From NCBI RefSeq assembly GCF_947498175.1, contig NZ_CANMJB010000002.1:248001-312000 (forward strand): a stretch of DNA of 64,000 nucleotides, read 5' to 3'. Numbering within the stretch: position 1 is the first letter of the stretch; each line of letters begins with the position of its first letter. This document shows positions 55,676 to 62,781 of this stretch, piece after piece. Under the pieces are notes generated by a model. The model made no database searches, was not told where the DNA came from, and saw only the letters and a list, made by a program, of their open reading frames with translations. The stretch is from an uncultured Algimonas sp. Lineage in GTDB: Bacteria > Pseudomonadota > Alphaproteobacteria > Caulobacterales > Maricaulaceae. Both the position numbers and the translations under genes were made by a program.

Positions 55676-56105
55676 GGGTTTGCGTCCTTTGGAAACGGAA
55701 GGGGGAAGCGTCTGCGTCGCTATAGAGGCTGCACCGGATTTTGCGATGCGATGTTTGGAGTTCGGCCAGACCGAAGGCGCTTAAAGGGAGCCGAAAAGCC
55801 TATCAGTAAAACTTATAAGCTGAGATAAGAAACTTATAGACCAATATAAGACAATATTCTAGATGGAATACCTCATGTAATATCCTGTCAGTGTGATTTG
55901 TGCCTGACAGTCGGCGTCATCCTTTCGGACGCGCGCTTCATGCATCTCGTACGGTCCCATATTCCGGTGTCACCATGCGGTTTTCGGCGGTGGCAAATCG
56001 GATGTTCCGTGAGGTTTCGCCGGCCTGGGAAAGCGCCCACTCTCGCCATTCGCCGACTGACAAGTCGGTCCCGACCCGCTAGCGGCGGACCGGGGAGGAA
56101 CGCTC
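55676..56105. other. 430-bp intergenic region with an AT-rich repeat-containing core
   Basis: The stretch about 55795-55885 is markedly AT-rich. It contains AAACTTATA twice (from 55807 and 55829) and two TATAAG units. At 55885-55910 CTGTCAG pairs with CTGACAG across 12 bases. No gene is convincing. It could be the regulated promoter of the symporter at 56106 or a remnant of inserted DNA. Confidence 0.5.
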
Positions 56106-57506
56106 ATGGACGGGAACGTCGTCATCATCGCGACACTGGTCGCCTACAAGATTTTGCTGCTGGGCATTGGGGTCTGGGCCAGCCGCCGGGTGGGGAGCGA
56201 AGGCGACTTCTTTCTGGCCGGGGAAGGCGGGCTGGGCGCATGGACGGCGGGGCTGTCCTACGCCGCCTCGACCTCCAGCGCCTGGGTGCTGCTCGGCTTC
56301 ACGGGGATGGTGTTCACGCAGGGCCTCGTCGCGCTCTGGCTCGTGCCGGGGATCTTCGGCGGCTACGTCATGACCTGGCTGGTCATGGGGCCGCGACTGA
56401 ATGCGGAGACGCGCGAGCGCGGCCATATAACGATCGTCGATTTCCTGACGTCCGATGCCGGGCGCTGGGCGCGTCTGATCGGCGGGGTTGCGGCTGCGTT
56501 GATCCTCTTCTGTTTCGTCTTCTACATCGCCGCGCAGTTCCAGGCGGCGGGCAATGCGCTCACCGAAGTGTTCGGGATGAGCGCTACCGAAGCCATCCTG
56601 CTCGGCGCGGCGGTGATCGTCGCCTATTGTCTGCTTGGCGGTTTCCTCGCCGCCTCGATCACAGATGCGTTGCAAGCGAGCGTCATGGTGATCGCCTGCC
56701 TGATCGTGCCCGTCGCGACCGTCACGGCCGCAGGCGGGCTGGGCCACGTGATCGACACGCTGCGCACAACCGAGGCGCCGGCCTTCTTCAGCCTGAGCGG
56801 CGGATCGATCGGCATGGCCGGGCTGGGCCTATCGATGGGCTTGCTCGGGACGGGTCTCGGCGCGCTGGGCCAGCCTCAACTGCTCAACCGGATCATGGCA
56901 GTGCGCAGCCAGACGGAGCGCCTGCGCGCGGCGTCCATCACAATGGGTTGGGGCGTGCTGATCTATAGCGGTCTCGTGGCGTTGGCGCTGTCGGGCCGCG
57001 CTATGGCCGTGGATACGGGCGGCGAAAGCCTGTTCTTCGCCGCCGCGCGCGAATATCTCCCGCCCGCCATAGCAGGCGTGGTCATCGCCGCCGTCCTGTC
57101 GGCCGTCATGTCCACGGTGGACAGCCTGCTGCTGGCGGCGGCATCCGCCGTGTCGCACGATAGCGGCCTGCGCTGGCGAACGCCGGGCCGGGCCCTGCTG
57201 ATGGGACGCCTCGCCATGGTCGGAGTGGCGATGCTCGCCGTCGCGCTGACCGTGTTCGCGCCCAAGGACATCTTCACGCGGGTGCTGTTCTCGTGGGTCG
57301 CGCTGGGCGCGGCGTTCGGGCCTAGCTTGCTGACGCGCTGTCTCGGCTGGCACGTCAAGGGCGGCGCGGTCCTCGCCGCCATCGTCGCGGGCTTCGCGGT
57401 CGCCGTGATCGCCTACAACATCCCCGGACCTGTCGCCGAGATCGCGGAGAAATGGGTCAGCTGGGCCGTCGGCCTGCTCATCCTAGCGTGGGGCCGGAGG
57501 CGCTAG
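56106..57506 (+). CDS. sodium/solute symporter (PutP-like, SSS family)
   Basis: 466-residue membrane protein with about 13 helices. SSS signatures are present: the sodium-site region GAWTAGLSYAASTSSAWVLLGFTG, GYVMTWLVMGPRLN, GQPQLLNRIMAVRS (PutP GxPHIxxRFMAxxS-like) and IAAVLSAVMSTVDSLLLAAASAVSHD. Closest in pattern to sodium/proline symporters. ATG 56106 has GGGGAGGA upstream. With the Mrp-type antiporter it fits a sodium-using organism. Confidence 0.9.
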   Translation: MDGNVVIIATLVAYKILLLGIGVWASRRVGSEGDFFLAGEGGLGAWTAGLSYAASTSSAWVLLGFTGMVFTQGLVALWLVPGIFGGYVMTWLVMGPRLNAETRERGHITIVDFLTSDAGRWARLIGGVAAALILFCFVFYIAAQFQAAGNALTEVFGMSATEAILLGAAVIVAYCLLGGFLAASITDALQASVMVIACLIVPVATVTAAGGLGHVIDTLRTTEAPAFFSLSGGSIGMAGLGLSMGLLGTGLGALGQPQLLNRIMAVRSQTERLRAASITMGWGVLIYSGLVALALSGRAMAVDTGGESLFFAAAREYLPPAIAGVVIAAVLSAVMSTVDSLLLAAASAVSHDSGLRWRTPGRALLMGRLAMVGVAMLAVALTVFAPKDIFTRVLFSWVALGAAFGPSLLTRCLGWHVKGGAVLAAIVAGFAVAVIAYNIPGPVAEIAEKWVSWAVGLLILAWGRRR

Positions 57507-57512
57507 GGGCCA

Positions 57513-58532
57513 TTACCCTTCATGCAGGGGTCCGTCATGTCGGGGTCTGTCGTGTGAGTGGCCGTGATGGGCGTCCGGACCGTGTTCGCTCATCGCATTG
57601 ATCCGGGCCTTCTGCGCCGGGCTCAGCACCGTGTCGTAGGCCCGCGAATAATCGTCCCACGCCCGCAAGGCGGCCCCGTCCAGCCGTTCGGGCGACGGGC
57701 CGCCCGCAAGCACGGCGCGCAAACGGCCGGCGGCGTCGCGGCAGGCGGACATGATGGTGCGGTTCTGCTTACCCGACGTATCCGCGACCCAAGCCTTGGC
57801 TTCGTAGGTCTGTTCGCACCCGTCCGGTGTGGCGAGGTGCAGGCCGCGCGCCGCGGTGACGGACCGGCCCCGCCAATGGTCCGCCGTCAGGCCCAGCTTG
57901 CGGTAGGGGATCGTGCGGTCGTAATCGGCGAACAGGCCGTCCGGATTGTCCGTTTCGGTCCAGACATGGACCATGGCCAGGCGCGCCCGGTCGTCACCGC
58001 GCTTGAAATAGCGGTCCTTCAGCCAACGCTGCGCCAGCCCTCGGATGAAGGGACGTTCCTCCGTCGCGGCGTTGATGATGCCCACCATATCGTGCACGTG
58101 CCAACGGTCCTGCGGCCCGGCAAACCCGGCCGGAAGGGCATCGTCCGGTCCAAGCCGCACGACATAGGCGACGCCCGTCAGGGTCGGACCGGCGCCGAAA
58201 TCGGCATAGATGAGATTGTTCGGACGGGAGAAATCGATCGGCTCGCCCGCGACGTAATCGTAGGCCGGATTCTCGATATAGTAATGGCGGCCCATCAGCG
58301 GTTCCTCGTCACCGAACGGTTTCCAGCCGTCGCGCTGGGCGACGTCGAAGTCGCGATAGCGGGCGGCCGCAGCGCGGACCTGCTCGATCTGGTCCGGCAG
58401 CAATTGCCGCCAATTCGCGGGTTCCGGTTCGGCCGTGACCGGCGCGCGCGGCGCGCTCGGCAACTGGATCGGGGCGCTCTGGCAGGCTGCCAGACCGAGT
58501 GCGACAGCAAGGCTGAGAAGCGGGGTTTTCAT
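57513..58532 (-). CDS. hypothetical lipoprotein with His-rich C-terminus
   Basis: 339-residue protein with a lipobox (GLAAC, Cys at about residue 17). The mature protein contains YRDFDVAQRDGWKPFGDEEPLMGRHYY and NPAYDYVAGEPIDFSRPNNLIYADF, later WHVHDMVGIINA and MVHVWTETDNPDGLFA, and ends in a histidine-rich tail (HGPDAHHGHSHDRPRH). The conserved His/Asp clusters suggest metal binding. I do not recognise a named family. Probably anchored to the outer membrane. Confidence 0.7.
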   Translation of the reverse strand: MKTPLLSLAVALGLAACQSAPIQLPSAPRAPVTAEPEPANWRQLLPDQIEQVRAAAARYRDFDVAQRDGWKPFGDEEPLMGRHYYIENPAYDYVAGEPIDFSRPNNLIYADFGAGPTLTGVAYVVRLGPDDALPAGFAGPQDRWHVHDMVGIINAATEERPFIRGLAQRWLKDRYFKRGDDRARLAMVHVWTETDNPDGLFADYDRTIPYRKLGLTADHWRGRSVTAARGLHLATPDGCEQTYEAKAWVADTSGKQNRTIMSACRDAAGRLRAVLAGGPSPERLDGAALRAWDDYSRAYDTVLSPAQKARINAMSEHGPDAHHGHSHDRPRHDGPLHEG

Positions 58533-58636
58533 GTTGGATCTCATCGGGTGAAGGTAGAGGGCAAGGCAAAGATCATGACCGGCAATTCGCCCGGGACGCC
58601 TGAACGGTCCTTGAACGAACACTGAATTGTTGCTCC

Positions 58637-58661
58637 GGAACCGCTTCTGCGCCAAGTCGTT
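58637..58661 (+). promoter_or_regulatory. sigma-EcfG-type promoter of the pseudo-metzincin/MscS operon
   Basis: GGAAC at 58637-58641 and CGTT at 58658-58661 are separated by 16 bases, an exact match to the sigma-EcfG consensus GGAAC-N16/17-CGTT. The start codon of the downstream gene is 30 bases further on, with GGAG between. Confidence 0.7.
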
Positions 58662-58691
58662 GTTTTGCGGAAGTTAAAATCCGGAGCCTGA

Positions 58692-59879
58692 ATGGACGAT
58701 CCTTCAATGCCTGCCGCCCGATACCGCGTCGGCGTGATGCGCGCGCAATTGGGCGAAGGCGACCCGCAGGGCTTCACCGAACTGGTGGACGGCGCGCTGA
58801 AGCGTTTTTCGCGCGATATCGCCGACCAGTTGCCGGACCTGTCCGTCGAGACCTCGACCTTCTCCACGCCGCACCTGGTGCCCGAAGGCGGCGGCTACAA
58901 TGCACTGGATTTCGTGCAGCTCGGATTGGGCGAGAAGGCCGAGCGCGGGCTTTCCTTCCTGATCATCGTCACCGATGTGGACCTGTCGCCATCCAAAACG
59001 TCATATACTCTGGCTCTGCCATCGCGCATCACCAATATCGCGCTGGTCACGACACGGCGCCTGAACCCGGATTTCTGGGGCGAGACGCGCGACACGGACC
59101 GGGCGCGCGAGCGCCTGTCCACCGTGCTGATCCATGCGTTCGGCCATTTGCTAAATCTGAACCACTCCGATGAACCGAACAATGTCATGGCGCCGATCAA
59201 GGGCGTGGAGACGCTGGACCGGATGACCGAATTCACATCGGAACAGCTGAGCGAGATCCGCGAGACCCTGCCGCGCGAAGCTTTCGACCAATCCACGCGG
59301 TCCAGCAAATTCGGCTTTGCGGCGGCTACGATCGGTCGCCGCCTGCCGTCCATCCTGCACGCCGTATGGCGGGCCAATCCGATCAAGCTGGTCGGGCGGA
59401 TGCCGACCATGTTGGCGACGGCGTTCTCGGTGATCGCGCTGCTGCTGTTCGGTGCCGAAATCTGGGACTATGCGGCGATGGCCAGCACCGCCCAGGTCAC
59501 GGGGTTGACGTTGATCAGCTTTGCCATCGGCACGTTCGTGCTCTACCGCGCCTTTTCTTTCGCGCCCGTCTCCGCGCGCGACGGGCGCACCATGGAATCG
59601 ACCATCGTGACGTCGGCGGCGACCCTGATCACCCTGTTCCTGACTCTGCTGGTCATGTTCGCCCTGTTCGCCGGGCTGATGTTCTTCTTCGCCGCGACCA
59701 TCTTTCCCGAACCGCTGATGGAAAGCTGGCCGACGGTGGAGGATGCGAGCTCCCTCGGCGATCACCTGCGCCTGTCGGCCTTCCTCGCCGGGCTCGGCGT
59801 GCTGTCCGGCTCGCTCGGCGGATCGGCGGATTCGCGCTCCGTCGTGCGCCGCGTCCTGTTCATGTCCGATGAAATCTGA
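58692..59879 (+). CDS. membrane protein with a metzincin-like domain lacking the catalytic Glu
   Basis: 395-residue protein. The N-terminal soluble part (about 1-220) contains HAFGHLLNLNHSDEPNNVM at residues 148-166: the three zinc-binding His (148, 152, 158) and the downstream Met of metzincins (HExxHxxGxxH...M) are all in place, but the catalytic Glu is Ala149 and the Gly is Asn155. It should therefore bind zinc without cleaving, or not bind at all. Four membrane helices follow (about 236-258, 266-285, 310-335, 360-380). It overlaps the MscS gene and lies behind a sigma-EcfG promoter. Confidence 0.75.
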   Translation: MDDPSMPAARYRVGVMRAQLGEGDPQGFTELVDGALKRFSRDIADQLPDLSVETSTFSTPHLVPEGGGYNALDFVQLGLGEKAERGLSFLIIVTDVDLSPSKTSYTLALPSRITNIALVTTRRLNPDFWGETRDTDRARERLSTVLIHAFGHLLNLNHSDEPNNVMAPIKGVETLDRMTEFTSEQLSEIRETLPREAFDQSTRSSKFGFAAATIGRRLPSILHAVWRANPIKLVGRMPTMLATAFSVIALLLFGAEIWDYAAMASTAQVTGLTLISFAIGTFVLYRAFSFAPVSARDGRTMESTIVTSAATLITLFLTLLVMFALFAGLMFFFAATIFPEPLMESWPTVEDASSLGDHLRLSAFLAGLGVLSGSLGGSADSRSVVRRVLFMSDEI

Positions 59880-60822
59880 GCCTCAGGACGCCGAACAGGT
59901 CGCGACCGAGCGGCCCGACGTCACCGGACAGGTGGACGCCAACCCGTCTTTGTTCACGGAGAAGCTGGACGGCTGGCTCGACGCGTTGACCTACGCCCTG
60001 CCCAATCTGGCCTTCGCGCTGGTTCTGCTGTTGTTGGCTTGGCTCCTCGGCAAGGGGGTCGACGCGCTCGTCCGGCGCCGTCTCGCCGCGCGCAACCGCG
60101 AAGATCTGGGCCAGCTGATGGGAAGCCTGCTGAAATGGGGCCTGATCGCCGGAGCGCTGGCCTTCGGCGCGACCCTGGTCTTCCCCAGCTTGATGCCGGC
60201 CGACCTGTTCGCCGGGCTGGGGCTGGGGTCGGTCGCGGTCGGTTTCGCCTTCAAGGACATCCTGCAGAACTGGCTCGCCGGTCTGCTCCTGCTGGTCCGC
60301 CGCCCGTTCGAGCCGGGCGACCAGATCGAGGTCGGCGACTTCGAGGGCACCGTCCAGCATATCGAGACGCGATCGACCATGATCCGCACCTATGACGGCC
60401 AGCGCGTCGTCATTCCCAACAGCGAAGTCTACGGCGACGCCGTGCTGGTCAAGACCAATGCGGATCTGCGCCGAAGCGAGGTCGATTTCGAGGTCGGCTT
60501 CAAGGAAAGCGTCGGTGATCTGCGCGAAATGCTGATGGCGGCGATGCAAGGCGCGGACGGCGTCGTCGCCGAACCTGCACCGGACGTGCTGTCCTGGAAC
60601 ATGCAGGCGACCGCGCTCGTCATCCGCTGCCGCTGGTGGAGCCGGGCTTTTCGCGCCGACGTGGTCGAAACCCGCGCCCGTGTCATCGAAGCCCTGCACG
60701 ACACGCTGATCGAACACGGCGTCAGCCGACCGCTGGAGGTGGAAGTGCATCTGGACGGCAAGGCCGGAGCCGCGGACATTCCGATCGGTCTGCGTGGGGA
60801 GACGCCGAACCGCTCGCGCTAG
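59869..60822 (+). CDS. MscS-family mechanosensitive channel
   Basis: 317-residue channel. Three N-terminal helices end in the pore helix GLGLGSVAVGFAFKDILQNWLAGLLLL, followed by the beta domain FEPGDQIEVGDFEGTVQHIETRSTMIRTYDGQRVVIPNS and an alpha/beta C-terminal domain. Length matches E. coli MscS. It opens on membrane tension during osmotic downshock. ATG 59869 overlaps the upstream stop by 11 bases, so it is co-expressed with the pseudo-metzincin protein under stress control. Confidence 0.93.
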   Translation: MKSEPQDAEQVATERPDVTGQVDANPSLFTEKLDGWLDALTYALPNLAFALVLLLLAWLLGKGVDALVRRRLAARNREDLGQLMGSLLKWGLIAGALAFGATLVFPSLMPADLFAGLGLGSVAVGFAFKDILQNWLAGLLLLVRRPFEPGDQIEVGDFEGTVQHIETRSTMIRTYDGQRVVIPNSEVYGDAVLVKTNADLRRSEVDFEVGFKESVGDLREMLMAAMQGADGVVAEPAPDVLSWNMQATALVIRCRWWSRAFRADVVETRARVIEALHDTLIEHGVSRPLEVEVHLDGKAGAADIPIGLRGETPNRSR

Positions 60823-60890
60823 TCGCTGTTGGATGATCGTGCGGGGTCTTCCGAACTAATATTGGAGATCGCCCGCAACTCCGCTCCCTC

Positions 60891-60911
60891 ATCCCGGATT
60901 TGCTCCGGGAT
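60891..60911. repeat. dispersed hairpin, relative of the 3755 element
   Basis: ATCCCGGA-N5-TCCGGGAT lies between the MscS and nadC genes, with the same stem as 3755-3775. It might also help end transcription of the two convergent genes, though no T-run follows. Confidence 0.65.
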
Positions 60912-60933
60912 CGATCTTCGAGCGAAAGCCCGC

Positions 60934-61797
60934 TCAGGCCGCGTCCATGCCCACATCGAAGTTCGGCGCGCTGTGCGTCAGGGCGCCGACGCTGATGATG
61001 TCCACGCCGGTTTCCGCAATGCCGCGCACCGTGTCGAGATTGACACCGCCCGAGGCTTCCACGGTCAGCCGATCCATGTCGAAGCTGCGCAAGACGAGCT
61101 GGGCTTCGCGCAACGTGTCCAAGTCCATATTGTCGAGCAGCACCACATCGGGGCGGTAGGTCAGGACTTTCTTGAGCTGGGCGACCGTGTCCACTTCGAC
61201 GCTGACCATGCTCATATGGTCGCGCCGCTCCATCACCGTGGTCAGAGCTTCGTGGATGCCGCCGGCCAGCGCGATGTGGTTGTCCTTGATCATGATGGCG
61301 GCAGACAGGCTTTCGCGGTGGGCGTAGCCGCCGCCGGCCAGCACGGCGCGCTTTTCCAACGCGCGCAGGCCCGGCGTGGTCTTGCGCGTCGCGGCGATGC
61401 GAGCGCCGGTGCCCTCGACCGCAGCGACATAACGCGCGGTCAGCGTCGCGACCCCGCTCATCCGGCCGAGGAAGTTGAGCGCGACCCGTTCCGCCGACAG
61501 CAAGGACCGGCTCGGCCCGTCCACGCGCGCGACAATATCGCCCGCGCTCACCGCGCCGCCGTCACTGATCTGGACGCTGAAATCCATGGCCGGATCGACC
61601 AGACGATAGGTCAGTTCCGCCGCATCCATTCCGGCGATCACCCCGTCTTCGCGCGCGCGCATCATGAGCGATCCGGTCGCGGCTTCAGGCACGAGCAGGT
61701 TCGCCGTCACGTCCCCCGACACACCGAAATCCTCGGCCAGCGCGCGCCGGACGATGGGTTCGATGACGGTGCGGGGCAGGGGCGGTAGGTTCGGCAT
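60934..61797 (-). CDS. nadC: nicotinate-nucleotide diphosphorylase (carboxylating) NadC
   Basis: 287-residue enzyme that turns quinolinate and PRPP into nicotinate mononucleotide in NAD synthesis. The catalytic signature TRKTTPGLRALEKRAVLAGGGYAHRESL and MIKDNHIALAGG are intact, as are DVVLLDNMD and VEASGGVN. Length is normal. nadB is on the same strand about 1 kb upstream, separated by the TetR gene (same strand) and a small plus-strand gene. Confidence 0.96.
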   Translation of the reverse strand: MPNLPPLPRTVIEPIVRRALAEDFGVSGDVTANLLVPEAATGSLMMRAREDGVIAGMDAAELTYRLVDPAMDFSVQISDGGAVSAGDIVARVDGPSRSLLSAERVALNFLGRMSGVATLTARYVAAVEGTGARIAATRKTTPGLRALEKRAVLAGGGYAHRESLSAAIMIKDNHIALAGGIHEALTTVMERRDHMSMVSVEVDTVAQLKKVLTYRPDVVLLDNMDLDTLREAQLVLRSFDMDRLTVEASGGVNLDTVRGIAETGVDIISVGALTHSAPNFDVGMDAA

Positions 61798-61806
61798 GAG
61801 CGCGTC

Positions 61807-62256
61807 CTATCCGGTCGGAAAGGGCACGTCGAGGCCGACCGCGTTCAGCACGCTCCAGCCTTCCAGCGCGATCAGCAGCTCGGTCGTGCGCGCCGGATCG
61901 TTCAGCCGCGCCGCGACCCAGTCGCGATAATGCTCCGCGATGGCCTGTCCGATCTCCCGCGACAGGGCGTCGCCGCGCAGCGCATTGGCGGCGAGTTCCA
62001 GGAACACGGCGACGGAACTGTCGAACAGGCCGTTCTCCATGGCCATGCCGATCACGGCCATGAGCCGTTCCGCCGCGACCGGCTCCGCCGGCAGGGCGCT
62101 GTCGAGCATTGCCATGTTGCGGTCCGCGATCTCGCGCAGGGCCGCCTCCATCACGCCCGCCTTGGAGCCGTAATGATAGACTAGCATGCGGTCGGACGTG
62201 CCCGCCGCCTTCGCCATCGGCCGCAGGCTGGACGCCGCCATGCCGTGCGCCAGCAC
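61807..62256 (-). CDS. TetR-family regulator with an unclear start
   Basis: The frame contains a TetR-type DNA-binding region (MAKAAGTSDRMLVYHYGSKAGVMEAALREIA) and a helical ligand domain. The first in-frame standard start is GTG 62256, but the frame is open upstream to 62295, and those codons (EKRQHTDALADYVLAHG) complete helix 1 of the fold. No ATG, GTG or TTG lies there; an ATA codon at 62295 stands where a start would be expected, and a CTG at 62268 is also possible. The real protein is thus probably 150-162 residues. It faces a DUF5367 gene across a double operator. Confidence 0.8.
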   Translation of the reverse strand: MLAHGMAASSLRPMAKAAGTSDRMLVYHYGSKAGVMEAALREIADRNMAMLDSALPAEPVAAERLMAVIGMAMENGLFDSSVAVFLELAANALRGDALSREIGQAIAEHYRDWVAARLNDPARTTELLIALEGWSVLNAVGLDVPFPTG

Positions 62257-62323
62257 ATAGTCGGCCAGCGCGTCCGTATGTTGGCGTTTCTCTATGGCCG
62301 AGCACTTTCAGGATTGACGTGTC

Positions 62324-62357
62324 TGTAGCAGGCGCTACATACGTAGCACCCGCTACA
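62324..62357. promoter_or_regulatory. two tandem TetR operators
   Basis: TGTAGC-N4-GCTACA at 62324-62339 is a perfect palindrome, and a second copy (CGTAGC-N4-GCTACA) lies at 62342-62357, centre to centre 18 bases apart. They fill the space between the TetR gene and the DUF5367 gene, ending 14 bases before the latter's start. Confidence 0.85.
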
Positions 62358-62370
62358 TATGGAGGCTCTC

Positions 62371-62757
62371 ATGGATCGCAAACTGACATTCATCGTCTAT
62401 GGCATCATTGTCTGGCTGATCGGCGTGGCGCTGATCCGGTTCCTCCATCCTATAGCCTATCCGAACCTGGCATTGCACCTGCTGATGCTGGCGGTCGCCG
62501 TGCTGGCCGCGCCGCCGACCCTGATCGCCATCGCCAGGCTTACGGGTCGGACGCGCCACGACATGCTGGTCCCGATGGCGATCATGGCGATGCCGTCCAT
62601 GATGATGGACGGGCTTGCCATCACGTTCGACGCGATGGGGGTGAGCCACATCTATGCCGAGACGCCGCTTTACAGCGCCTATTCAGGCGGGGTGTTGTTG
62701 GTCGCGTTCTGGGCGTTGTTCCTGTTCTCGCTGCTGTGGCATCGGAAGGCTGTGTGA
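62371..62757 (+). CDS. DUF5367-family membrane protein
   Basis: 128-residue membrane protein with four predicted helices; segments RKLTFIVYGIIVWLIGVALIRF and MAIMAMPSMMMDGLAITFD fit the DUF5367 family. Function unknown. ATG 62371 with GGAGG six bases upstream is preferred to ATG 62359. Two TetR operators just upstream show that the neighbouring TetR protein likely represses it, as in small resistance-type divergons. Confidence 0.85.
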   Translation: MDRKLTFIVYGIIVWLIGVALIRFLHPIAYPNLALHLLMLAVAVLAAPPTLIAIARLTGRTRHDMLVPMAIMAMPSMMMDGLAITFDAMGVSHIYAETPLYSAYSGGVLLVAFWALFLFSLLWHRKAV

Positions 62758-62781
62758 AGCCTCGCAAAGCGAGACTACCCT

